Origin: Clostridia bacterium
GTDB lineage: Bacteria > Bacillota_A > Clostridia > Christensenellales > UBA1242
Assembly: GCA_017938565.1 (NCBI GenBank)
Contig: JAGBBI010000121.1
Span: 1-5,376 of the forward strand
Direction: 5' to 3'
DNA length: 5,376 nt
Shown here piece after piece: positions 1 to 5,354 of the stretch. Position 1 is the first letter of the stretch, and every line of letters begins with the position of its first letter. The translations under genes were made by a program, and so were the position numbers. Under the pieces are notes generated by a model. That model did not search any database. It saw nothing but the letters and a program-made list of their open reading frames with translations, and was not told the DNA's origin.

Positions 1-1
1 A

Positions 2-283
2 GAAAAGAAGGTCAAATCAAACGACGATACACTTATATCAAATGCGTTAGGTGAAAAAGCGATTGTGGAACTTAGTGCTATAAATGAACATATCGCTGTT
101 GTTAAATCTAATTCGGAGCAAGTAGGCCTTTTTAATTATTCACTTTATGCATTGAATGATTTTACAACTCCTTTGACATCGTTCGCAAACGTTTCTGAGT
201 GGAATATTGAGACCTATCAGATTTCTCAAAACTGTAAAAACATTTTGGTTTTTGTAAACGGACAAGTAGGAATTTTAAGATAA
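2..283 (+). CDS. C-terminal fragment of an unrecognised protein (5' end outside window)
   Basis: The frame is open from the left edge to a TAA at 281-283, giving 93 visible residues. A GTG at 65 is in frame, but the frame stays open upstream of it and no Shine-Dalgarno precedes it, so this is most likely the tail of a longer gene. The fragment has no Cys pair, Walker motif or membrane segment. It alternates short hydrophobic stretches (for example HIAVV, ILVFV) with polar turns, and ends in VNGQVGILR. That pattern suits a beta-rich domain such as the last blades of a propeller or a secreted or membrane-anchored beta domain, but this is only an impression. A strong terminator follows 11 bases after the stop, so it ends its transcription unit. 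Family and function are not recognised. Confidence 0.7.
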   Translation, partial: EKKVKSNDDTLISNALGEKAIVELSAINEHIAVVKSNSEQVGLFNYSLYALNDFTTPLTSFANVSEWNIETYQISQNCKNILVFVNGQVGILR

Positions 284-294
284 GTTTAAATAAT

Positions 295-333
295 AAAAGT
301 GTTGAAGTTAAAGACTTCAGCACTTTTCTTTTT
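295..333 (+). terminator. Rho-independent terminator of the leftmost gene
   Basis: A 14-bp stem pairs AAAAGTGTTGAAGT (295-308) with ACTTCAGCACTTTT (314-327), with one G-U wobble and a 5-base loop. The stem runs into the T-rich tract TTTTCTTTTT (324-333). It lies between the stop at 283 and the promoter at 361, so it separates the two plus-strand units. Confidence 0.9.
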
Positions 334-360
334 AAATTATATTTATTAATGAAAAAAAAT

Positions 361-389
361 TTGACATTTAATAGTTTGTTTTGTTAAAT
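361..389 (+). promoter_or_regulatory. Probable SigA-type promoter of the ene-reductase gene
   Basis: A perfect -35 box TTGACA (361-366) is followed after 17 bases by TTAAAT (384-389), which matches four of six -10 positions. Shifted by one base, TAAATT (385-390) would have a TG at 382-383 as an extended -10. Transcription would start near 396-400, only about 10 bases before the Shine-Dalgarno, leaving a very short 5' leader with no room for a riboswitch. I see no clear operator around it. Confidence 0.65.
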
Positions 390-407
390 TAAAATTACTA
401 AATAAAC

Positions 408-413
408 GGGAGA
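408..413 (+). promoter_or_regulatory. Shine-Dalgarno that selects ATG 422 over GTG 416
   Basis: GGGAGA (408-413) contains the GGAG core at 409-412. It lies 9 bases before the in-frame ATG at 422 but only 3 bases before the in-frame GTG at 416. The usual spacing and the better codon favour ATG 422. The ATG at 414 is out of frame and closes quickly. Confidence 0.7.
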
Positions 414-421
414 ATGTGTGT

Positions 422-2470
422 ATGGATAAAAAATTTGAGCCACTTTTTACGCCATGGAAAGTGGGTAATCTTGAAATTAAAAACAGGATTGTACTTTGCC
501 CTATGGGTGGTACTTCACTTTTTGGTTGGATGGAACCACATCATTTTGATGAGGACGCTGCTGATTTTTTTATGAATCTTGCAAAAAATAATGTTGGTCT
601 TTTGATTACGGGAATTACACCTCTAAGAAATTTGATAGGTGGACAATGGCTTTACAAAAGTAAAAAGCCTTTTGAAAAATTAAAAGAATATATGGACGAG
701 TTACATAAAACCGGAGCAAAACTGTTTGTGCAACTTACGGCTGGATTTGGAAGGTCGTTTTCAATTCCAAATGCAATGATTACTATGATGAAAAATAAGT
801 TTGTTGGAACGCTTGCAAAACCAATTGTAAATGTTCCATATATTTGTGCATCTCCAAGCGAATTACCTTTGCGTTGGGCTCCGGAAATCACTTGCAGGGC
901 ACTGGAAGTTGAAGAAATCTTAGAGATGGTTGACGCTTTTGCAAAAACAGCCAAACTATGTAAAGAAGCGGGAGTAGACGGTGTGGAGATTCATGCTGTT
1001 CACGAAGGGTACCTAATTGACCAGTTTACAACAAAATATACAAATAACAGAACTGATGAGTATGGAGGAAATTTTGAAAATCGATTCCGATTCCCAGTAC
1101 AAATTGTTCGTGCTATTAAAGAATTATGTGGGGAAGACTATCCGGTTTCGCTTAGATATTCGGTAGAAAGCAAAACTAAGGGGTTCTGTGAAGGGGCGTT
1201 GCCTGGTGAGAAGTATACTGAAGTAGGTCGAGATATGGCGGAGAGTGAAAAAGCTGTTAAGTACTTAGAACAAGCGGGTTATGATATGTTTGATGCAGAC
1301 AATGGAACTTATGACGCTTGGTATTGGGCTCATCCTCCTGTATATATGCCTAAGAACTGTAATTTATCTGATGTTGCACATATTAAAAAGTTTACTAACG
1401 CACCTGTCGTTTGTGCTGGTAAGATGGACCCAGAAACAGCATCAAAAGCTATTGAAAATGATGAAATTGATGCTATGGGTGTTGCAAGGCAATTTTTGGT
1501 TGATGGAGAGTGGGTTACTAAGTTGCTTGAGGGAAGAATGGAAGATATTCAGCCTTGTATTCATTGCCATAATGCTTGTCTCGCAATGAGCCACTACAAG
1601 GGTGTAGCAAACTCATGTGCTATGGAAGACTCTATGCATATGTCAAGGTGTGCGTTAAATCCAATGACTATGGACGGCGGAAAATATGATATGAAGCCGG
1701 CAAAGAAAACTAAAAAGGTTGCTGTGATTGGTGGCGGAGTCGGTGGTATGGAGGTCGCAAGAATTGCAACCCTTCGTGGTCATAATGTTACAATTTATGA
1801 GAAATCTGATAGGCTTGGCGGGGTGTTTATTCCGGCATCTGCACCAAGTTTTAAAGAACAAGACAAAAAACTTATTGAATGGTACAGAAGACAAATTCAA
1901 AAACTTAATATTCCAGTTGTGTTTAATACTGAAATCAATGATGTTTCAAAGTTAGATGCTGATGAAATAGTTGTCGCAACTGGTGCAGTTGCAAGAAAAT
2001 TAAATCTTACAGGTGCAGAACGATGTATTGAAGCTGTTGAATATTTAAATGGCAGAGAAGTGGGCGAAAATGTTGTAATTATCGGCGGTGGACAAACGGG
2101 TTGTGAAATTGCACTGGATTTGTTTAATAAGGGCAAAAAACCGGTAATTGTCGAGGCTAAACAAGATTTGATGGCTGTTGACGGGTTGTGTCTTGCAAAT
2201 TCATCATATCTAAGAGATTTCTTTAAACTCCATAAAGTTCCAGTATTTTTGGAAAGTGCAGTGTCGGAAATCACTCCAAATTCAGTTAAAGTAAAAACAA
2301 AGAAAGATTGGATTGAAATTCCAGCTGATGATGTAATTGTTTCAATAGGGTATATACCAGCACCAATTGCAAAAGAAAGCCGAAATGTACATATTGTTGG
2401 TGATGCACAAAAAGTTGGCAATTTGCGTACGGTCGTTTGGCGAGCATGGGAAGTAGCACAAAATATTTAG
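422..2470 (+). CDS. 2-enoate/cinnamate reductase-like NADH:flavin oxidoreductase (FMN, [4Fe-4S], FAD)
   Basis: This 682-residue protein belongs to the old-yellow-enzyme group that includes clostridial 2-enoate reductase, FldZ, BaiCD/BaiH and E. coli 2,4-dienoyl-CoA reductase. Such enzymes pass NADH electrons through FAD and a [4Fe-4S] cluster to FMN to reduce an activated C=C bond, in the cytoplasm of anaerobes. Residues 5-375 form the FMN TIM barrel, with HAVHEGYLIDQF at 191-202. Y197 aligns with the catalytic Tyr of dienoyl-CoA reductase, and H304 in WAHPP is the likely His partner. GALPGE (258-263) and GTYDAWYWAHPP (295-306) resemble 2-enoate reductases more than trimethylamine dehydrogenase. 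Cluster cysteines are C379, C382, C386 and probably C410; C399 is extra. The FAD site is GGGVGG (437-442) with E460, the NAD site GGGQTG (555-560), and a late GD (660-661) also contacts FAD. Length is normal for the family. The gene is monocistronic and convergent with its neighbour. Substrate is inferred: an unsaturated carboxylate such as a cinnamate is likeliest, a steroid or bile-acid enone is possible. Confidence 0.88.
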   Translation: MDKKFEPLFTPWKVGNLEIKNRIVLCPMGGTSLFGWMEPHHFDEDAADFFMNLAKNNVGLLITGITPLRNLIGGQWLYKSKKPFEKLKEYMDELHKTGAKLFVQLTAGFGRSFSIPNAMITMMKNKFVGTLAKPIVNVPYICASPSELPLRWAPEITCRALEVEEILEMVDAFAKTAKLCKEAGVDGVEIHAVHEGYLIDQFTTKYTNNRTDEYGGNFENRFRFPVQIVRAIKELCGEDYPVSLRYSVESKTKGFCEGALPGEKYTEVGRDMAESEKAVKYLEQAGYDMFDADNGTYDAWYWAHPPVYMPKNCNLSDVAHIKKFTNAPVVCAGKMDPETASKAIENDEIDAMGVARQFLVDGEWVTKLLEGRMEDIQPCIHCHNACLAMSHYKGVANSCAMEDSMHMSRCALNPMTMDGGKYDMKPAKKTKKVAVIGGGVGGMEVARIATLRGHNVTIYEKSDRLGGVFIPASAPSFKEQDKKLIEWYRRQIQKLNIPVVFNTEINDVSKLDADEIVVATGAVARKLNLTGAERCIEAVEYLNGREVGENVVIIGGGQTGCEIALDLFNKGKKPVIVEAKQDLMAVDGLCLANSSYLRDFFKLHKVPVFLESAVSEITPNSVKVKTKKDWIEIPADDVIVSIGYIPAPIAKESRNVHIVGDAQKVGNLRTVVWRAWEVAQNI

Positions 2471-2476
2471 TTATAA

Positions 2477-2506
2477 AAAAAGAGATTCAATTTTGAATCT
2501 CTTTTT
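2477..2506. terminator. Bidirectional terminator between convergent genes
   Basis: This is a perfect 14-bp inverted repeat: AAAAAGAGATTCAA (2477-2490) pairs with TTGAATCTCTTTTT (2493-2506) around a two-base centre. The innermost A-T pairs would probably open into the loop. The arms end in an A-run and a T-run, so the RNA from either strand forms a hairpin with a U tail. It sits 6 bases after the stop of the plus-strand reductase and 12 bases after the stop of the minus-strand fragment, so it can end transcription from both sides. Confidence 0.88.
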
Positions 2507-2518
2507 AAATTTGTGTAT

Positions 2519-3166
2519 TTATTCTTGTGTTATCATTTGGGAAGGTCTTAAAACGCAGAAGTAATGTCTTGCTGAAATCATTCGTGTTAGACGAGATTCG
2601 GCATCGAATGAATCTTCTACGATTTCGGCTGTACAAATATTCAAGAGCATATTTTCTCCAATGTATATGTAGCAATTATCAGAAGAAGAAAATTTTGTTA
2701 TAAGAATGTCGCCAACAATTAATGATTGTACACGAGGAAGTCTTGAACGGTCGCTGTTTGTTTTACTTGTTGAAGTATATTCTTGAGGTGTAAAGAAATT
2801 TCTTCCGCCATAAAGAGTGTGGACAAGCATATCGTTAAATTCGCTTCCTGCATTAAGTTCCCATAAATTTTTACCATAGGCAAGGCCAGAAGTTGTTTGT
2901 TTAAATAATGAAGCTCTAATTTCGTCTTCGCTTGTTGACTCGAATGGGTCGCTTAGTCCCGCTTGTTTATAAATTTCACTTATTAAATCAAATCTTGAAA
3001 GGTTGTTAGGATTATTTTGTAAATAGCCTAGTGCAATTTCTCTTATAGTTTGCTGTTGTTGAGATGTTAGTGTATTTTTTATATAAATTCCTGGGCAAGT
3101 AAAGGTAACTCCTCCAATTTTTGAAAAAGTCGCAAGATTTAACCCAGAAGGAAGAGGGGAATAATA
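2519..3166 (-). pseudogene. 5'-truncated surface-protein fragment with degenerate NlpC/P60-like domain
   Basis: The minus frame ending at TAA 2519-2521 is free of stops back to the stop codon of the ABC gene (3206-3208), 228 codons. It has no ATG, GTG or TTG before the ATG at 2830. That ATG would give only 103 residues, lacks a convincing Shine-Dalgarno, and cuts through what reads as continuous protein. Upstream codons give protein-like text such as TFTCPGIYI, REIALGYLQNN and RFDLISEIYKQAGL. RFDLISEIYKQAGL resembles the helix after the catalytic Cys in NlpC/P60 peptidases, and LIVGDILI followed by NCYIYIGENMLL resembles their PGD and HVGIYLG strands, but the expected Cys and His are absent. 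The end, Y-FCVLRPSQ, recalls the tails of surface proteins of uncultured gut Clostridia (from memory, uncertain). The coding text stops where the ABC terminator begins, so I infer a gene that lost its 5' end. A non-standard start or a short gene from 2830 are the alternatives. Confidence 0.5.
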
Positions 3167-3202
3167 AAAAGTAGTAACACTAAAATATGTGTTACTACTT
3201 TT
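3161..3202 (-). terminator. Rho-independent terminator of the ABC exporter gene
   Basis: A perfect 14-bp stem joins 3189-3202 with 3167-3180 (arm AAAAGTAGTAACAC on minus) around an 8-base loop. On the minus strand it is followed by TTTTTATTATT. It begins 3 bases after the ABC stop codon, so it ends the exporter transcript and keeps it from entering the truncated frame downstream. Confidence 0.85.
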
Positions 3203-3205
3203 ATT

Positions 3206-5014
3206 TTACGAATTAAATTTTTCGATATTTTCAGCCAAGAACATTCTTTGGAACTTTTCATTGTTTTTGTACAGATGGTCAAAGTTACCTTGGTCGATAA
3301 TTTTGCCTTCGTCAAGGAAGAAAATAATATCAGAGTCTTTAATGGTTGAAAGACGATGGGCAACAATTACGATTGTGCTTGTACCCTTAAGTCCGTCGAT
3401 GCTCTTTTTTACTTCTTCTTGTGCAAAGTTGTCAAGTGAACTGGTTGATTCGTCAAACAAAATAATTGATGAGCGACGAAGCATTGCTCTTGCAATTGCA
3501 AGCCTTTGTTTTTGCCCGCCCGAAAGTTTAATTCCGCTTTCACCTACTTTTGTATCAATCCCGTGTGGTAGTCCGTTTACAAATTCGTCTAACGATGCAA
3601 GTCTTATAGCTTCAATAATTTCGTCATCGGTTGCTTCAGGCTTTGCAAGTTTTAAATTCTCCTTGATTGTCATATCAAAGATGTATGGGAATTGGTTAAC
3701 AAGTGAAAAAGTGTTCCTTAGGGTTTCCTTATCAAGTTTGTTGACGTTTATACCATCAATTAAAACTTCACCCGATTCAACTTCGTTCATTTTTGCAATT
3801 AAGTTTAGTATCGTAGATTTCCCAGAACCGGATTTGCCTACAAAAGCAACTGTTGTGTTTCTTGGAATTTGAAAATTCAGGTTGTCAAATATTTTGTTTT
3901 CTGAAACCAACTTTTTGGTTCTTTGCTTTTTCTTTTTACCTTTTAGTTTTTTATCTTTTTTGTTTTCTTCATACTCATATTCATAATATGTAAATGAGAC
4001 ATTTTTAAACTCTATATCGCCAGCGATGGTTTCAAGAGAAACGTCTCCAAATTTGTCGGTAACGAATTCGTCTTCATCAAAAAGTGAGAACATTCGGTCA
4101 GTTGAAACTTTAATATCAACAAATCTGTTTGAGATATTCCCAATGCTCCAAACTATGTCATAGATGCTATTTCTGTTTGAATAAATTACCATAAATGTTG
4201 CAAGAGTGATTAGTCCTTTGTCCATAATTGCAATTGCAAGAACTAGGGTTAAAAGGTTTACGATTTCAATCAAAAAGTTTCTTGCAGACCAAAAGGCTGT
4301 ATCAATATTATTGTGTTTTAGTAGGGCTTTTTTAAATTTACCATAACTTTCATCAGAAACAACTGAAAGTTCATCTTCCAAAGCAAGCGACTTAATATCT
4401 CTTTCGCTTCTTACGATTTCGGTTGTAAGTGATGTTATTTTATCATTCGCTGTGCGAACTGCTTTTTTGGTTTTTCTTCGGACTTTAACTCTTATAAACT
4501 CTATAATTAAAGAAACAAAAATCAATGACAAAATTACGATTGAAACATAAACATTTAATGTCGAGATGTAAACAATCATCGCAAACGCTGTAATAATTTC
4601 GGTCAGCATATCAACGATTGATGCTAAGCTGTCGACGACTCTTTCTGGGTCGGTTACAATTCTTTGAACGAAAGTTCCTGTGTCGTGAGATGTGTAAGTT
4701 CTTGAATTGAGTTTAAATGCTTGTCTTGCAAGGTCTGCGTTAAGATTTGCCATAATCTTTACACTGTAAATGTTATATAGATAAGAAGCAAGAAGCCAAC
4801 CGCTTCGGCGAACGATTGCAAGTCCAACACTAAAAAACATTAATTTCACAGCTTCGTTGAAATTTCCAAGCGTAATAAATTCAATGGCGTCAGCAAGTAT
4901 AATAGTCATAAAAATTGATACGGCGCCAGCTAAAATCATCGCAAAAACATAAATTACAATAACAAGCCAGTAAGGCATAAGATAATTTTTAATGCCGATT
5001 TTTTCTTTATTCAT
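3206..5014 (-). CDS. ABC exporter half-transporter (type IV fold, fused membrane and ATPase domains)
   Basis: The 602 residues match the normal size of a half-transporter that works as a homodimer or heterodimer in the cytoplasmic membrane to expel drugs, lipids or peptides. About six membrane segments can be drawn: near 12-40, 55-80, two in 133-175 and two in 245-283. The ATPase domain starts near 332 and is complete: Walker A GKSGSGKST (393-401), Q-loop Q441, signature LSGGQ (497-501), Walker B IILFDE (517-522) with catalytic E522, D-loop SSLD (525-528) and switch H553. There is no N-terminal C39 peptidase domain, so it is not a bacteriocin-processing type. A Lys-rich insert lies between the first strand of the ATPase domain and Walker A (about 345-370). 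AGGAGG sits 4 bases before the ATG, which supports the start. No partner half-transporter is visible; the intact site allows a homodimer. The gene lies behind its own promoter, leader peptide and attenuator, which suggests an inducible multidrug or antibiotic exporter. The substrate cannot be read from sequence. Confidence 0.93.
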   Translation of the reverse strand: MNKEKIGIKNYLMPYWLVIVIYVFAMILAGAVSIFMTIILADAIEFITLGNFNEAVKLMFFSVGLAIVRRSGWLLASYLYNIYSVKIMANLNADLARQAFKLNSRTYTSHDTGTFVQRIVTDPERVVDSLASIVDMLTEIITAFAMIVYISTLNVYVSIVILSLIFVSLIIEFIRVKVRRKTKKAVRTANDKITSLTTEIVRSERDIKSLALEDELSVVSDESYGKFKKALLKHNNIDTAFWSARNFLIEIVNLLTLVLAIAIMDKGLITLATFMVIYSNRNSIYDIVWSIGNISNRFVDIKVSTDRMFSLFDEDEFVTDKFGDVSLETIAGDIEFKNVSFTYYEYEYEENKKDKKLKGKKKKQRTKKLVSENKIFDNLNFQIPRNTTVAFVGKSGSGKSTILNLIAKMNEVESGEVLIDGINVNKLDKETLRNTFSLVNQFPYIFDMTIKENLKLAKPEATDDEIIEAIRLASLDEFVNGLPHGIDTKVGESGIKLSGGQKQRLAIARAMLRRSSIILFDESTSSLDNFAQEEVKKSIDGLKGTSTIVIVAHRLSTIKDSDIIFFLDEGKIIDQGNFDHLYKNNEKFQRMFLAENIEKFNS

Positions 5015-5018
5015 AAAT

Positions 5019-5024
5019 CCTCCT
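5019..5024 (-). promoter_or_regulatory. Shine-Dalgarno of the ABC exporter
   Basis: AGGAGG on the minus strand is a perfect match to the 16S anti-Shine-Dalgarno. The gap to ATG 5014 is 4 bases, slightly short, but no other start with a site is near. An AT-only 8-bp inverted repeat (5025-5032 with 5044-5051) ends immediately upstream, leaving the site itself unpaired. Confidence 0.8.
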
Positions 5025-5090
5025 AAAAAATTCTTTTGTTTTTAATTTTTTCTAGCGAAGAATTAATAAATTAAGCTCGTAAAGAGTGGC

Positions 5091-5131
5091 AAAAAATAAA
5101 AAGCCTTCGCACGAAAAACTCACACGAAGGC
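5091..5131 (-). terminator. Intrinsic terminator inside the ABC leader (attenuator stem 3:4)
   Basis: On the minus strand GCCTTCGTGTGAG (5131-5119) pairs with TTCGTGCGAAGGC (5115-5103). This gives 13 consecutive pairs, including four G-U, closed by a 3-base loop. The tract TTTTTATTTTTT (5102-5091) follows. It lies after the leader peptide stop and about 75 bases before the exporter start, on the same transcript, so by default it would stop transcription before the exporter. Confidence 0.88.
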
Positions 5132-5229
5132 AAAAAGCATATACTGATAATGATTATATACTAAAAAGAGCCATCCGTATGACATATTATTAAGTTGTTA
5201 AATCTAAAACTAACCGCATTTATCATACG
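5103..5229 (-). promoter_or_regulatory. Ribosome-mediated transcription attenuator controlling the ABC exporter
   Basis: Four RNA segments can form alternative pairs. Segment 1, CGTATGATA (5229-5221), contains the leader start codon. Segment 2, within 5184-5170, lies in the last codons of the leader. Segment 3 (5131-5119) and segment 4 (5115-5103) form the terminator. Pair 1:2 has 9 bp with one G-U. Pair 2:3, TCATACGGATGGC with GCCTTCGTGTGA, has 12 bp with two G-U and one bulged U, and uses the 5' arm of the terminator. Inferred logic: with no translation, 1:2 forms and 3:4 terminates. A ribosome finishing the leader covers segment 2 and again 3:4 forms. A ribosome delayed mid-leader covers segment 1 but leaves segment 2 free, so 2:3 forms and the exporter is transcribed. 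This resembles bmrB control of BmrCD in B. subtilis. Free energies were not computed. Confidence 0.78.
5161..5226 (-). CDS. 21-residue leader peptide of the ABC exporter attenuator
   Basis: ATG 5226 is preceded by AGGAGG (5234-5239) with an ideal 7-base gap, a better initiation site than the exporter's own. The frame runs 21 codons to TAG at 5163-5161. The peptide begins MINAVSFRFNN and ends LIICHTDGSF. It has no signal or membrane character strong enough to suggest a function of its own, and no run of one amino acid as in biosynthetic leaders. Its last codons (TGT CAT ACG GAT GGC) are antiterminator segment 2, so its role is probably to place a ribosome on the RNA. To expose segment 2 the ribosome would have to pause at about the Asn-Asn-Leu codons or earlier. 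A function as an independent small protein is possible but less likely. Confidence 0.75.
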   Translation of the reverse strand: MINAVSFRFNNLIICHTDGSF

Positions 5230-5269
5230 TTTTCCTCCTCTTAAAATTTTTCAAATTTAACTAACTTAG

Positions 5270-5298
5270 AAAATAACACACAAAAAGTGATTTGTCAA
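5270..5298 (-). promoter_or_regulatory. Strong SigA-type promoter of the leader-ABC exporter unit
   Basis: On the minus strand a perfect -35 TTGACA (5298-5293) is followed after exactly 17 bases by TATTTT (5275-5270). A TG one base upstream of the -10 (5278-5277) makes it an extended -10. Transcription should start near 5263, about 37 bases before the leader ATG. High promoter strength with a terminator behind it fits control by attenuation rather than at initiation. Confidence 0.8.
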
Positions 5299-5325
5299 TA
5301 GTTTTAAGATAATTTGAAAAACTTG

Positions 5326-5350
5326 TACGTTTATTAAACATATAAACGTA
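5326..5350. repeat. 25-bp inverted repeat, possible operator
   Basis: TACGTTTAT (5326-5334) and ATAAACGTA (5342-5350) are perfect 9-base inverted arms around a 7-base spacer. The site lies about 28 bases upstream of the -35 box of the minus promoter, and its right arm overlaps a TATAAT on the plus strand. The size and symmetry fit a site for a dimeric regulator, repressing a plus-strand promoter or acting on the exporter promoter. There is no T-tract of terminator type directly after either arm. Confidence 0.5.
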
Positions 5351-5354
5351 TAAT
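5349..5354 (+). promoter_or_regulatory. Possible -10 box of a divergent gene beyond the right edge
   Basis: TATAAT is a perfect -10 consensus on the plus strand, but the -35 position 17 bases upstream (TACGTT at 5326-5331) is poor. TTGTAC (5323-5328) is better but 20 bases away, so the promoter would need an activator or is not real. In AT-rich DNA such a hexamer arises often by chance. The 22 bases left after it show no start codon with a Shine-Dalgarno. Confidence 0.25.

Noticed and set aside
1281..1589. 102-codon plus-strand open frame within the reductase gene
   Set aside because: It is out of frame with the FMN barrel and cluster motifs that are clearly coded there, and has no ribosome binding site.
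1897..2421. 174-codon minus-strand open frame inside the reductase gene
   Set aside because: It lies opposite the FAD/NAD domain of the plus-strand enzyme and its composition is typical of an antisense shadow.
422..2470. Assignment as a bile-acid baiCD or baiH gene
   Set aside because: The domain plan is shared, but no other bai genes are near, and motifs such as GALPGE and YDAWYWAHPP are closer to the 2-enoate/cinnamate reductase branch.
2519..2830. Intact 103-residue gene starting at ATG 2830
   Set aside because: The same frame continues upstream as protein-like sequence and there is no good Shine-Dalgarno before this ATG. It is better treated as an internal Met of a truncated gene, though the alternative cannot be excluded.
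3203..3211. Programmed readthrough of the ABC stop codon into the downstream frame
   Set aside because: The frames agree, but this happens by chance one time in three. A strong terminator follows 3 bases after the stop, and the ABC protein already has its full normal length.
3189..3872. 227-codon plus-strand open frame opposite the ABC exporter
   Set aside because: It is antisense to the ATPase domain, where the minus frame has every ABC motif. Its Ser/Phe-rich translation is the shadow of that gene, and it begins inside the terminator hairpin.
5091..5263. T-box or metabolite riboswitch in the exporter leader
   Set aside because: I see no T-box sequence or recognisable aptamer core. The well-initiated leader ORF overlapping the pairing segments explains the region better.
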